Shown here: piece by piece, positions 15,819-27,001 of the stretch
Numbering within the stretch: the stretch's first letter is position 1
Layout: each line of letters opens with the position of its first letter
Source: Micromonospora acroterricola
GTDB taxonomy: Bacteria > Actinomycetota > Actinomycetes > Mycobacteriales > Micromonosporaceae
Length of the DNA: 40,504 nt
Reading direction: 5' to 3'
Assembly: GCF_003172955.1 (NCBI RefSeq)
Contig: NZ_QGKR01000146.1
Coordinates: 1 to 40,504 of the forward strand
Notes under the pieces: generated by a model
Told to the model about the DNA's origin: nothing
Database searches by the model: none
The model's input: only the letters and a program-made list of their open reading frames with translations
Position numbers and translations under genes: made by a program

Positions 15819-16346
15819 TCAGCCGTCCCAGCACAGGTGCCCGTCGGGGAGCCGGCGGGCGCCCTCGGCGGGCTGGTGCGTGCTGAGCCGAGCGTCCGGC
15901 ATCAGGTGCGCCACCGGCGTCCCGCGACCGAGAGCCGCGACGTCGGCGATCAGCCGGCGGTGGCAGCGCCACCAGAGGGTCTCGCTGCACATCACCGCGG
16001 TGGTCCGTCGGGCCGCGTCGGCCAGCACCTCCGCGAGCGCCGCGTCGAAATCCGGCGTGCGGGTGTACGCGGCGTACGCCCGGAACGCCGCGACCGTCCA
16101 CCAGGTGTCCGGCTCCGGCTCCCCGGCGGGGATGTGCCGGCGTCCGCCCAGCCGTGGCTCCCAGCGGTAGTCGATCCCGCACTCGGGCAGCCACCGCTCC
16201 AGCTCCTCCTGCCGGACGTCCGGGTTGGTGCGGCTGGCCGGGTACCGCCGCACGTCCACCACCAGCGCCACTCCGGCCTCGGTCAGCAGCTCCCCCAGCC
16301 GCACCCGGTCGGCGGTGCCGTGCCCGACGGTCAGCAACTCCCCCAC
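15819..16346 (-). CDS. DUF488 family protein
   Basis: A 175-residue cytoplasmic protein of the DUF488 family. It begins VGELLTVGHGTADRVRLGEL, has the conserved DVRRYPASRTNPD block and ends with the C-x-E-x5-C-H-R motif in CSETLWWRCHRRLIADV (about residues 127-143). The biochemical role of the family is not established; the Cys/His/Arg residues suggest ligand or metal binding. GTG 16346 is the first start that leaves the conserved TVGHG motif intact. It is divergent from the DUF559 gene, with a large palindrome between them. Confidence 0.8.
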   Translation of the reverse strand: MGELLTVGHGTADRVRLGELLTEAGVALVVDVRRYPASRTNPDVRQEELERWLPECGIDYRWEPRLGGRRHIPAGEPEPDTWWTVAAFRAYAAYTRTPDFDAALAEVLADAARRTTAVMCSETLWWRCHRRLIADVAALGRGTPVAHLMPDARLSTHQPAEGARRLPDGHLCWDG

Positions 16347-16395
16347 GACGCTGACTTGCCCCGAATCCCGACGGCTTATCCCCGGACCTCGGCGA

Positions 16396-16442
16396 GATCT
16401 TGGACAGTTGCCGTTCGTCGTGAACGGCAACTGTCCAAGATC
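16396..16442. repeat. Palindromic element, copy 1, upstream of the DUF559 gene
   Basis: Two 21-bp arms, GATCTTGGACAGTTGCCGTT(C) and its exact complement, are separated by a 5-nt loop (gtcgt). It lies between two divergent genes, so it is not an ordinary terminator. A second copy with a compensatory base change lies at 17452-17500. Confidence 0.95.
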
Positions 16443-16481
16443 CGGCGGCGTGGCGCCGACCGGCCGACCAGACTGCCCAGA

Positions 16482-17453
16482 ATGCTGCCCGCCGACGACG
16501 CCGACGCACTCGACTGGCTCGCCTTCGAGCAGGCGGGCGTGCTCACCACCGCGCAGGCCTCCCGGTTGTTGAGCGAGGGTGTGGTGCGCGGGCGGATTCG
16601 CTCCGGCCGCTGGCGGTCGATCTGCCGGGGCGTCCTGCTCACCGGCAACGGCCGGCTCACCCGGGACCAGCAGTTGTGGGTGGCGGTGCTGGCCACCGGT
16701 CCGGGCGCGGTGCTCGCCGGTGTCACCGCCGCCGCCGAGGCCGGTGTACGAGGACTGCGGCGCGAGCCGCTGCACGTGCTGGTGCCGGCGTTCCGTCGTG
16801 CGGCGCGGACCAGCCTACGTCGGTTGCCGATCGACATGCCCGGGGTCCTGGTCCACCGCACCTCGGTGCTGCCGGACGCTCATGTCCAGCTGGCCCGCCC
16901 GCCGCGCACCACGACGGCGCGGGCCCTGGTGGACGCGGCGGGGTGGGCGAGCGGGGTGGACGAGGCGCAGGCGGTGCTGGCCGCCGGCTGCCAGCAACGG
17001 CGGGTACTGCCCGACGAACTCGACGCGGTCCTGGCCGTGCTGCCACGGGCACCCCGCCGGCGTCTCATCGGGCAGACGGTCGCCGACATCGCCGGCGGCG
17101 CGCAGGCGCTGTCCGAGATCGACTTCGTACGGCTGTGTCGGCGGCACCGCCTACCTGCTCCGGACCTGCAGAAACACCGGGTCGACGCGGCGGGGCGCAA
17201 CCGCTGGCTGGACGCGTACTGGCAGGAGTGGCGGGTGCAGGTGGAGATCGACGGCGCGCACCACATGGACGTCCGGCAGTGGGCGGCGGACATGCGCCGG
17301 CAGAACGACGTGTGGACCAGCGGCGACCGGATCCTGCGCTTCCCCGCCTGGGTGGTCCGCGCCCGTCCCGAGGAGGTCGCCGAGACGGTCCGCCGCGGCC
17401 TCGTCGCCGCCGGCTGGACTCCCGCACCGACCACGCGACGCAGACGAGCGTAG
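16482..17453 (+). CDS. AbiEi-like winged helix plus DUF559 (VSR-like nuclease fold) protein
   Basis: A 323-residue protein of a type abundant in actinobacteria. The N-terminal 60 residues (AFEQAGVLTTAQASRLLSEG ... IRSGRWRSICRGVLL) match the winged-helix domain of AbiEi-type antitoxin/transcription regulators. The C-terminal 80 residues (VQVEIDGAHH ... RQNDVWTSGDRILRFPAW) match DUF559, a VSR/restriction-endonuclease-like fold with candidate catalytic Asp/Glu. No AbiEii toxin gene is adjacent. ATG 16482 has CAGACT 7 nt upstream and no Shine-Dalgarno. The gene is bracketed by two nearly identical palindromes, and its TAG stop runs 2 nt into the second one. Function is unknown; nuclease activity is inferred only from the fold. 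Confidence 0.8.
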   Translation: MLPADDADALDWLAFEQAGVLTTAQASRLLSEGVVRGRIRSGRWRSICRGVLLTGNGRLTRDQQLWVAVLATGPGAVLAGVTAAAEAGVRGLRREPLHVLVPAFRRAARTSLRRLPIDMPGVLVHRTSVLPDAHVQLARPPRTTTARALVDAAGWASGVDEAQAVLAAGCQQRRVLPDELDAVLAVLPRAPRRRLIGQTVADIAGGAQALSEIDFVRLCRRHRLPAPDLQKHRVDAAGRNRWLDAYWQEWRVQVEIDGAHHMDVRQWAADMRRQNDVWTSGDRILRFPAWVVRARPEEVAETVRRGLVAAGWTPAPTTRRRRA

Positions 17454-17500
17454 ATCTTGGACAGTTACCGTCCACGGCGAACGGTAACTGTCCAAGATCT
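17452..17500. repeat. Palindromic element, copy 2, downstream of the DUF559 gene
   Basis: The arms AGATCTTGGACAGTTACCGT(CC) and (GA)ACGGTAACTGTCCAAGATCT are separated by a 5-nt loop and contain one mismatch. Compared with copy 1, G:C in the stem has become A:T on both arms, which is covariation. The element overlaps the DUF559 stop codon and ends 3 nt before the GH9 stop, so it may also terminate both converging transcripts. Confidence 0.95.
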
Positions 17501-17503
17501 CAG

Positions 17504-20620
<3,117 letters not shown>

Positions 20621-20774
20621 TTACGCCGACACGCGCATGATCACGCGGAAAGCCGCCCCGGAACCCACTTCTGTCCGGCACGTCATGCCAGCTCAGGCCG
20701 ATTGACCGATGCCGTTGGCCGGTCCCGTTCATGGGATCATGTGCCGCCCCCTCGATCAATCCGAAGGAATCCTC

Positions 20775-21509
20775 ATGCCACAGCGTCGGCGCCTGGCACG
20801 TGCGGCCGTCTGCACGGCCGCCGCCACGGCGAGTCTCGCCATCGCCTCCCCGGCCGCCTGGGCGCTGGGGAGCGTCCCGCTCAACCCGGCGCACGTCGGG
20901 GCGACGGCGGGGAACTTCCAGCAGGAGTGCAAGGACCCGCGTTTCGGGACCCTGCCCGCCGGCCAGGACGGCTGGCACTTCGTCCTGCCCACCAACCGGG
21001 CCGGCGACTTCCAGAGCCTGACCCTCACCTACCGGGACACCACGGGCGCCTCGGTGACCGTGCGGGTGCCCGACCCCTCGGACGCCTACACCGACTTCCT
21101 CTCCGCCAACGGCGGCGGGGACAAGCAGGTCAAGCACGCCTACCTCTTCACCCCTGGGGGGTGGACGCTGACCGGCGGCACCGCCACGGTCAGCGGCGAG
21201 GGCGACCGGTTCAACCTGAGCCACACCTGCGCGGGCACCGGCGCGACGGGGTCGCCGACGCCGTCGACGGGGTCGCCGACGCCGTCCACGTCCCACTCAC
21301 CGTCGGAGTCGACCACCCCGTCGGAGTCGACCGCCCCGGCGGGATCGACCACGCCCTCCGGCGGAGCGGGCGGCGGCGACGGCGGCGGCAGCCTGCCGAT
21401 CACCGGTGCGGCCGCCACCAGCATCGCGCTGGGCGGTCTCGCCCTGATCGGCGGCGGCGCCCTGCTGATGATGCGGCGTCGCCGGGACCGGATCACCTTC
21501 ACCAGCTGA
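20775..21509 (+). CDS. LPxTG sortase-anchored surface protein
   Basis: A 244-residue cell-wall-anchored protein. The signal peptide ends near AWA (about residue 30). The globular part (31-150) has two Cys and no recognised enzyme motif. A Ser/Thr/Pro spacer (about 155-205) is built from short repeats, visible in DNA as tandem copies of an 18-mer at about 21247-21290 and of CCGTCGGAGTCGACC further on. The C-terminus has the LPITG sorting signal, a membrane segment and an RRRR tail, which is the standard sortase substrate layout. ATG 20775 has AAGGAA 5 nt upstream. Its function on the surface is unknown. A strong terminator follows, so the gene is monocistronic. Confidence 0.85.
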   Translation: MPQRRRLARAAVCTAAATASLAIASPAAWALGSVPLNPAHVGATAGNFQQECKDPRFGTLPAGQDGWHFVLPTNRAGDFQSLTLTYRDTTGASVTVRVPDPSDAYTDFLSANGGGDKQVKHAYLFTPGGWTLTGGTATVSGEGDRFNLSHTCAGTGATGSPTPSTGSPTPSTSHSPSESTTPSESTAPAGSTTPSGGAGGGDGGGSLPITGAAATSIALGGLALIGGGALLMMRRRRDRITFTS

Positions 21510-21522
21510 CCCCCTCACGCAC

Positions 21523-21563
21523 CCGCGACCGGCCGTCGGACACCGTCCGACGGCCGGTCGCGG
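21523..21563 (+). terminator. Strong hairpin terminator after the LPxTG gene
   Basis: A perfect 19-bp stem, CCGCGACCGGCCGTCGGAC with its complement, and a 3-nt loop starts 14 nt after the stop codon and is followed by TTGT. Confidence 0.85.
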
Positions 21564-21843
21564 TTGTGCGGGACCGATCGCTGCCGCCGCCGTTCCGTAC
21601 TCACGGGTAACCGGTCGACGCCGCCCGGAGATACGTCACATCATCTACGCCTGTCGATTCGTTCGACAGCATGCGCCCAGCTCGGGCCGACTGCCGGTGG
21701 TCGGATCGCCGGGGCGTACGGGCGGGACGACGTCCTGCCATACAAACGTACTGTTGCTGACCCGCTACCCGGCGCGGGACAGTACCGATCACCAGCGGTG
21801 CCATCGACGCCGCCGCTCCCCGGTCAACCCTGAGGAGAACGCG
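21564..21843. other. Intergenic region upstream of the aldehyde dehydrogenase, with an inverted repeat
   Basis: No gene is apparent. CTGTCGA-ttcgt-TCGACAG at 21651-21669 is a perfect 7-bp inverted repeat with operator-like geometry. TTGCTG (21754-21759) and GACAGT (21778-21783), 18 nt apart, are a weak promoter candidate. GAGGAG at 21833-21838 is the Shine-Dalgarno of the next gene. Confidence 0.45.
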
Positions 21844-23409
21844 ATGGCACTACGACTCGCCGAGGGCACCGCATGGTCAGACGTCCTCGCCCGCGCGGTG
21901 GCCGCCACCCCCGAGGCGTTCGGCGCCGAGGTCGACGGCGTCACCACGCTGCACAACCTGATCGAGGGCGACTGGCGGGCCGTCGGCCGTCCCGCGCCCG
22001 TCCGCACCCCGGTCGACAACACCGTCGTGATCAACCTTCCCCGGCTGGACGCCGACAACGCCCGTGCCGCGGTCGCCCACGCCGCCGCCGCACACCGCGC
22101 CTGGGCCCAGACCCCGCTCGCCGACCGCAAGGCCCGGGTCATCGACGCACTCGACGCGCTCACCGCCCACCGCGACCTGCTCGCGCTGCTGCTGATCTGG
22201 GAGATCGGCAAGCCGTGGCGGCTGGCCTGCGCCGATGTGGACAGGGCGCTGGACGGCGTCCGCTGGTACGCGGGCGAGATCGACCGGATGCTCGCCGACG
22301 GCCGCGAGCCGCTGCCCGGCCCGGTCAGCAACATCGCGTCGTGGAACTACCCGATGAGCGTCCTCGTGCACGCCGAACTGGTCCAGCTGCTGGCCGGCAA
22401 CGCCGTCATCGCCAAGACCCCGTCCCAGGGCGGAGCGGTCTGCCTGACCGTCGCGCACGCGCTGATGCGCCGGGCTGGGCTGCCCGCCACGCTGATCTCC
22501 GGCGGCGGCGAGGAACTGTCCGAAGTGCTGGTCCGGGCACCGGAGATCGGCGCGGTGGCGTTCGTCGGCGGGCGCTCCAACGGGGGCAAGGTGGCCGCCG
22601 CGCTGCTCGACAGCGACAAGCGGCACTTCATCGAGCAGGAAGGCCTCAACGCCTGGGGCATCTGGAACTTCTCCCAGTGGGACCTCCTCGCCGCGCACCT
22701 CAGGAAGGGCTTCGAGTACGGCAAGCAGCGCTGCACCGCGTACCCCCGGTTCGTCGTGCAGCGCGACCTGGTCGACGAGTTCCTCGACATGTACCTGCCC
22801 GTCGTCCGCTCGGTCCGCTTCGGGCACCCCCTCGCGGTGGACGAGACGTGGGCCGCCGGCGACCCGCTGCCCGAGCTGGACTTCGGGCCGCTGATCAGCG
22901 CCGCGAAGGCCGAGGAGCTGCACCGCAAGGTCGAGGAGGCGGTCCGTGGCGGCGCGGTGCCACTGCACCGGGGCAAGCTGACCGGAGCGCCGTTCCTGCC
23001 CGGACAGGACACGTCGGCGTACGTGGCGCCGTCGGTGCTGCTCGCCCCGCCCGGCCGGTCCCGGCTGATGCACGCCGAGCCGTTCGGGCCGGTCGACACG
23101 ATCGTCGTGGTGGACACCACCGACGAGCTGCTGGCCGCGATGAACGCCTCCAACGGCGCGCTGGTCGCGTCGCTGGCCTGCGACGACACCGACGAGGCCG
23201 GCAAGCTCGCCGTGGACCTGCAGGCGTTCAAGGTCGGCATCAACAAGCCGCGTTCCCGGGGCGACCGCGACGAGGCGTTCGGCGGGCGGGGCGCCTCGTG
23301 GAAGGGCGCGTTCGTCGGCGGCGACCTGCTGGTGCAGGCGGTCACCGTCGGCGGCGACAGCCGGCTCTACGGCAACTTCCCCGACTACAGCAGCTACCCC
23401 GCGACCTGA
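21844..23409 (+). CDS. Aldehyde dehydrogenase family protein, divergent
   Basis: A 521-residue NAD(P)-dependent aldehyde dehydrogenase-fold protein. The catalytic Cys is C297 in EYGKQRCTA and the general base is E264 in IEQEGLNAW, 33 residues before it, close to the usual spacing. Several signature positions are altered: SWNYP in place of PWNxP, KTPSQ in place of KPSE, and VGGRSNG in place of the TGS cofactor motif. It therefore belongs to a less studied ALDH branch and the substrate is unknown. ATG 21844 has GAGGAG 5 nt upstream. It is flanked by a terminator upstream and a hairpin downstream, so it is probably transcribed alone. Confidence 0.85.
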   Translation: MALRLAEGTAWSDVLARAVAATPEAFGAEVDGVTTLHNLIEGDWRAVGRPAPVRTPVDNTVVINLPRLDADNARAAVAHAAAAHRAWAQTPLADRKARVIDALDALTAHRDLLALLLIWEIGKPWRLACADVDRALDGVRWYAGEIDRMLADGREPLPGPVSNIASWNYPMSVLVHAELVQLLAGNAVIAKTPSQGGAVCLTVAHALMRRAGLPATLISGGGEELSEVLVRAPEIGAVAFVGGRSNGGKVAAALLDSDKRHFIEQEGLNAWGIWNFSQWDLLAAHLRKGFEYGKQRCTAYPRFVVQRDLVDEFLDMYLPVVRSVRFGHPLAVDETWAAGDPLPELDFGPLISAAKAEELHRKVEEAVRGGAVPLHRGKLTGAPFLPGQDTSAYVAPSVLLAPPGRSRLMHAEPFGPVDTIVVVDTTDELLAAMNASNGALVASLACDDTDEAGKLAVDLQAFKVGINKPRSRGDRDEAFGGRGASWKGAFVGGDLLVQAVTVGGDSRLYGNFPDYSSYPAT

Positions 23410-23424
23410 GCCCGGCGCGTGGAA

Positions 23425-23460
23425 GGGCCCCTGTCAGCGCCCGGCGCATGGCAGGGGCCC
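23425..23460. repeat. Hairpin with GGGCCCCTG arms, possible dispersed repeat
   Basis: GGGCCCCTG at 23425-23433 and its complement at 23452-23460 form a 9-bp stem with an 18-nt loop, 15 nt after the aldehyde dehydrogenase stop. CCCGGCGC also occurs twice around it. It can act as a terminator, and resembles GGGCCCCTT-containing repeats I associate with Micromonosporaceae spacers (memory, unverified). Confidence 0.55.
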
Positions 23461-23482
23461 CCTGCACCACCGGCCGGCGGCG

Positions 23483-23488
23483 TACGGT
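23483..23488 (+). promoter_or_regulatory. -10 element TACGGT for the VOC gene
   Basis: TACGGT ends 6 nt before ATG 23495, and there is no Shine-Dalgarno. Confidence 0.5.
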
Positions 23489-23494
23489 GAAGCG

Positions 23495-23893
23495 ATGTCG
23501 ATGATCGCGCAGCTTTCCCTGGGCGTGTCCGACCCCGACCGGGCGGCGGCGTTCTGGGCCGCAGCCCTCGGCTTCCACCGCCGCCCTCCCCGGTTCGCGG
23601 GCGACGAGTGGATCGTGCTGGACCCGCCACCCGGGGCGCCGGGCGTCGCCATCGCGTTGGACCTCAGCGAGAGCCCCGTGCCGGAGTTCCCCCGGCTCCA
23701 CATGGACCTGGACGCCGGCGAGCGCAGCCTCGACGAGGAGCTGGACCGCCTGCTCGCCCTGGGCGCCCAGCTCGTCGGCTGGCGGCACTACCCCACCGAC
23801 CCGCACCCGACGGAGCCGCCGTACGTGGTGCTGGCGGACCCGGAGGGCAACCGGTTCTGCGTGTCCGGCCACCGCGCACCGCCCGCGAGCTGA
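23495..23893 (+). CDS. VOC-superfamily (glyoxalase-like) protein
   Basis: A 132-residue protein with the two beta-alpha-beta-beta-beta repeats of the vicinal oxygen chelate fold. It begins IAQLSLGVSDPDRAAAFWAAALGF and ends with VVLADPEGNRFCV, the standard start and end of small glyoxalase/bleomycin-resistance-like proteins. The RLHMDLDAGER segment provides the His/Glu-type positions of the second half. Members bind metals or small ligands, and its specific activity is not predictable. It is leaderless by its -10 element and stops 20 nt from the convergent acetyltransferase gene, with no clear terminator between. Confidence 0.8.
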   Translation: MSMIAQLSLGVSDPDRAAAFWAAALGFHRRPPRFAGDEWIVLDPPPGAPGVAIALDLSESPVPEFPRLHMDLDAGERSLDEELDRLLALGAQLVGWRHYPTDPHPTEPPYVVLADPEGNRFCVSGHRAPPAS

Positions 23894-23913
23894 CACCCGA
23901 GCCGTCCCGCCTC

Positions 23914-24981
23914 CTACGCACCGGGCGTCGAGAAGGTGCCCTCCCTCTCCGCGGTGGCCGGGACGACGGTGAGGGTGAGCAGGGCACCGTCGCGCTCGGC
24001 CGAGCTGGGCCGGTCCAGCCGTCGGAGGGTACGCAGCATCGCGGTGTTCTCCGCCTGGACGTGCAGCACCAGCGCCGCGTAGCCGGCCCGGTCGGCGTGC
24101 CGGGCCAGCCGGCGCAGCAACGCCGTGCCGAGCCCGCGCCGCTGCCAGTCGTCGCGCACCAGCAGCGCCACCTCGGCCTCGTCGCCCTCACCGATCAGGT
24201 TCGCCATCGCGACCACGGACTCCGCCGCGCCGTCGTACGCCGTGGCCGTGGCGAGCAGGGTCAGCCCTCGGCTCGGCTCCAGCAGCCGGCGCAACCGTGT
24301 CGGCCGCGGCAGCGACGCCCCGCCCAGGTAACGCCGCTGCCGGCTGCGCGGGGAGCACTCCTCGTGCAGCTCCAGCACGCCGGGCAGGTCGTCCCCGCAG
24401 GCCGGCCGGACAGCCAGCTCGGCGCCGTCGGGCAGCACCAGGGTGACCTGTTCGGCGGCCCGGCGCGCCACGGTCGCGGCCAGCTCGACCAGGGCCTGCG
24501 CCCGGGCGTACTCCGCCGGGGTGAAGGCCGGCTCGGCCCGGCGCAGCGCGAACGAGCCGCCCGCCGGGTCGGCCAGCAGCATGCTGGCGCCGATGATCCC
24601 CCGGTCGACGCCGGTCGACGCCGGCCGCCAGCTGACCGAGTCGGCGCCGAGCAGCGTCCGCAGCGCCTCGCCCGTCGCGTCCGGGTCGCGCACCAGCCGG
24701 TTGGCCAGCCCGAGGACCCGGGTGGGCTGGTCGGCCAGGCCGCGCGCCTCGCTGCGCGCCACCCAGCAGTCCCGGCCGCGACCCCGCTCGACCGCGGCGA
24801 TCAGTTCGGCCTCGTCGAGCGCGTCCGGCGCGTCGACCAGGAAATCGTCCACCGCGCCGCGCTCGGTGGGCTGCACCTGCACGGTGAGGATGTTGACCCC
24901 GCGCAGTGCGAGGCTCGCCGTGAGGACCGACAGGTAACCCGGCCGGTCGTCCACGGTGGCTCGGATCCGCCACAACGTCAT
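23914..24981 (-). CDS. ACT-GNAT protein: amino-acid-regulated protein lysine acetyltransferase (AAPatA/MaKat-like)
   Basis: A 355-residue fusion. The N-terminal ACT domain (1-75; VDDRPGYLSVLTASLALRGVNILTVQVQ) would bind an amino acid. A linker follows, and then a GNAT domain (about 195-345) with the acetyl-CoA loop RDDWQRRGLGTALLRRLARHA. The architecture matches the protein acetyltransferase studied in Micromonospora aurantiaca, whose activity on acetyl-CoA synthetase is tuned by amino acids such as Cys and Arg (established for that protein; orthology here is inferred). ATG 24981 has GGGAG about 6 nt upstream. The adjacent upstream gene on the same strand encodes another ACT protein. Confidence 0.88.
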   Translation of the reverse strand: MTLWRIRATVDDRPGYLSVLTASLALRGVNILTVQVQPTERGAVDDFLVDAPDALDEAELIAAVERGRGRDCWVARSEARGLADQPTRVLGLANRLVRDPDATGEALRTLLGADSVSWRPASTGVDRGIIGASMLLADPAGGSFALRRAEPAFTPAEYARAQALVELAATVARRAAEQVTLVLPDGAELAVRPACGDDLPGVLELHEECSPRSRQRRYLGGASLPRPTRLRRLLEPSRGLTLLATATAYDGAAESVVAMANLIGEGDEAEVALLVRDDWQRRGLGTALLRRLARHADRAGYAALVLHVQAENTAMLRTLRRLDRPSSAERDGALLTLTVVPATAEREGTFSTPGA

Positions 24982-25071
24982 GGTTGGCTCCCTTCCCCGG
25001 TACGAGCCTCGCGCCCGGCTGTTGCGGCCCGGTTGCTCGACCGTGACGGCCCGGGAACTCCTTCGGCCGCC

Positions 25072-25776
25072 TCAGGGGCCGGCGACGACCGGCGGCGCGC
25101 CGACCAGGTCCAGCCGGTCGCCGAGAATCACCGCGCTGGCCCGGACAAGCTGGCTGAGCCGGTCCACCTCCGTGCTGTGGAACGCGGCGGCGGAGAGGGT
25201 GTCGCTGTGCTCGCGCGCCACCACCAGGACCAGGCCGGCCCGCCCGAACGGCGTGATCGCGTGGTGGGTGCCGTCGGGCGTGGTCACCGACCGGCCGCGC
25301 AGGGGGGTCACCTCCGGCAACCGCGGGGGTACGGGAGCCCGCCAGCTGGCGTGCCCGACGGTCGCCCCGCCGGTACCCCCGGCCCGCGCGGCCCAGTCCA
25401 CCGGCACCACGGCGGCGACGGCCCAGTCGGCCGCCAGCAGCCCGGGTACGGCGTCGACAAGCGTGGCCAGCCCGTCGGCCGGGTTCGCCGCGACCTGGGC
25501 CAGCAGCTCGGCGTCCTGGCCGGTGGTGGTGGGCGCGCCGATCGCCCGCCACACGCCGTCGACCCGTACCCCCGGAATCGCCGCGAGCCCGGCCAGCAGC
25601 CGCTCCACCCGGGCCGCGCCCGGCCAGACCACCGTGAAGTCGTCCACCGCGCGCCCGCCGAGCCGCTCCAGGACCACCACCTGGACGATGTCCGCGCCGG
25701 ACACGCCCAGCGTGCGGGCGACCTGGCCGAGAGTGCCCGGACGGTCCGGCAGGGTGACCCGAACTCGCAGCAACAT
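25072..25776 (-). CDS. ACT-domain protein, possible amino-acid sensor
   Basis: A 234-residue protein. The N-terminal ACT domain (1-75; LPDRPGTLGQVARTLGVSGADIVQVVVLE ... VDDFTVVW) is clearly related to the one in the neighbouring ACT-GNAT gene, including the G-R-A-V-D-D-F motif. The remaining 150 residues form a GAF-like or otherwise unassigned domain without an obvious catalytic motif. ATG 25776 is preceded by GGAGGGAC and gives a start exactly at the ACT domain; an upstream in-frame start at 25893 would add 39 residues that lack family character. The two genes share a strand with a 90-nt gap and may work together, for example with this protein modulating the acetyltransferase (speculative). 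Confidence 0.75.
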   Translation of the reverse strand: MLLRVRVTLPDRPGTLGQVARTLGVSGADIVQVVVLERLGGRAVDDFTVVWPGAARVERLLAGLAAIPGVRVDGVWRAIGAPTTTGQDAELLAQVAANPADGLATLVDAVPGLLAADWAVAAVVPVDWAARAGGTGGATVGHASWRAPVPPRLPEVTPLRGRSVTTPDGTHHAITPFGRAGLVLVVAREHSDTLSAAAFHSTEVDRLSQLVRASAVILGDRLDLVGAPPVVAGP

Positions 25777-25921
25777 GTCTGTCCCTCCGCTCGGCGGGCC
25801 GGCGGCGGCCGGCAGGCTGGTCCCAGCCTGGATGGTGACCATTTCGTCCCTGTTGCAGAGGCATGTCCCGAGGGCAAAATCTGACCTTGACAACGTGAGC
25901 GGGCTGCCATCAACTAGTCGG

Positions 25922-27001
25922 ATGACCGATCCGGCCGTCGATGCGCTCCGGCCGGGGGCCGTTCCGGCCTCCCCCGCCGGTCTGGACCTGGACCGGCTCG
26001 CCGGCTACCTGGCGGAGCACCGCCCCGAGCTGGCCGTCGGCCCGGTGCGGGCGCAGCTGATCGCCGGCGGCAAGTCCAACCTCACCTACCTGCTGCGCCT
26101 CGGCGACCGCGAGGTCGTGCTCCGCCGGCCGCCGCTCGGGCACGTCCTGGCGACCGCGCACGACATGGCCCGCGAGTTCCGGGTCATCTCGGCGCTGGCG
26201 CCGACCGAGGTCCCGGTGCCTGGCGCGCTGCTGCTCTGCGCCGATCCGGAGGTGATCGGCGCGCCGTTCTACCTGATGGAACGGATGCCCGGCGAGGTGT
26301 TCCGCAGCCGCCGGCAGACCGACCCGCTGGGCGACGAGCGCCGCCGGGCCCTCGCCATGGCGATGATGGACACCCTCGCGGCGTTGCACACCGTCGAGCC
26401 GGCCGAGGTGGGGCTGAGCGACTTCGGCCGCCCCGAGGGATACCTGGCCCGGCAGGTCCGGCGCTGGGCCGGGCAGCTCGACCGCTCCCGCAGCCGCCCC
26501 CTGCCCGGCATCGACGAGCTACGCGACCTGCTCGCGGCCACCGCGCCGGAAGGCGCAAACGCCGGCCGGATCGTGCACGGCGACTACCGGCTGGACAATC
26601 TCCTCGCCTCGGCCGACCCGGTGGCCGTGCACGCGGTGCTGGACTGGGAGATGGCCACCCTCGGCGATCCGCTGGCCGACCTGGGCCTGCTGCTGACGTA
26701 CTGGGACGTGCTGGGCGACAGCGAGACGGCCGACGGCAACCCGGTCGCCGACGGGCTCGGCCCGCGCGCCGGCTTCCCCACCGGCACCGAGCTGATCGAG
26801 CGGTACGCCGGGCGCAGCGACGTCGACGTCGGGCCGCTGCACTGGCACGTGGCGCTCGGCTGTTTCAAGCTCGCGGTCATCTGCGAGGGCATCCACTACC
26901 GCCACACGCTCGGGCAGACGCTCGGCGAGGGCTTCGACCGGATCGGCGAGATGGTGGCACCGCTGGTCGCGCACGGGCTGACCGCCGCCAGGGAGCGGTG
27001 A
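25922..27001 (+). CDS. APH-like phosphotransferase, probable 4-hydroxyacyl-CoA kinase (LvaA/ACAD10-type)
   Basis: A 359-residue aminoglycoside-phosphotransferase-fold protein. Its [10 protein letters not shown] loop binds nucleotide, VVLRRPP carries the ATP-binding lysine region, and the catalytic and metal motifs are [11 protein letters not shown] (about 218-228) and [12 protein letters not shown]. It overlaps an acyl-CoA dehydrogenase by one base. In ACAD10/ACAD11 of animals and in LvaA/LvaC of Pseudomonas putida levulinate catabolism, a kinase of this type phosphorylates 4-hydroxyacyl-CoAs and the dehydrogenase-like partner then removes the phosphate; the pair here probably does the same (inference). 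An in-frame GTG at 25895 with GACCTT 6 nt upstream is an alternative leaderless start. Confidence 0.85.
   Translation: MTDPAVDALRPGAVPASPAGLDLDRLAGYLAEHRPELAVGPVRAQLIAGGKSNLTYLLRLGDREVVLRRPPLGHVLATAHDMAREFRVISALAPTEVPVPGALLLCADPEVIGAPFYLMERMPGEVFRSRRQTDPLGDERRRALAMAMMDTLAALHTVEPAEVGLSDFGRPEGYLARQVRRWAGQLDRSRSRPLPGIDELRDLLAATAPEGANAGRIVHGDYRLDNLLASADPVAVHAVLDWEMATLGDPLADLGLLLTYWDVLGDSETADGNPVADGLGPRAGFPTGTELIERYAGRSDVDVGPLHWHVALGCFKLAVICEGIHYRHTLGQTLGEGFDRIGEMVAPLVAHGLTAARER

Noticed and set aside
16482..17453. AbiEi-AbiEii type IV toxin-antitoxin pair
   Set aside because: Only the AbiEi-like winged helix is present. The neighbours are DUF488 and a cellulase, and there is no nucleotidyltransferase toxin gene.
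24601..24624. Two tandem copies of CGGTCGACGC inside the ACT-GNAT gene
   Set aside because: In-frame short coding repeat of a few codons in high-GC sequence, with no sign of function beyond coding.
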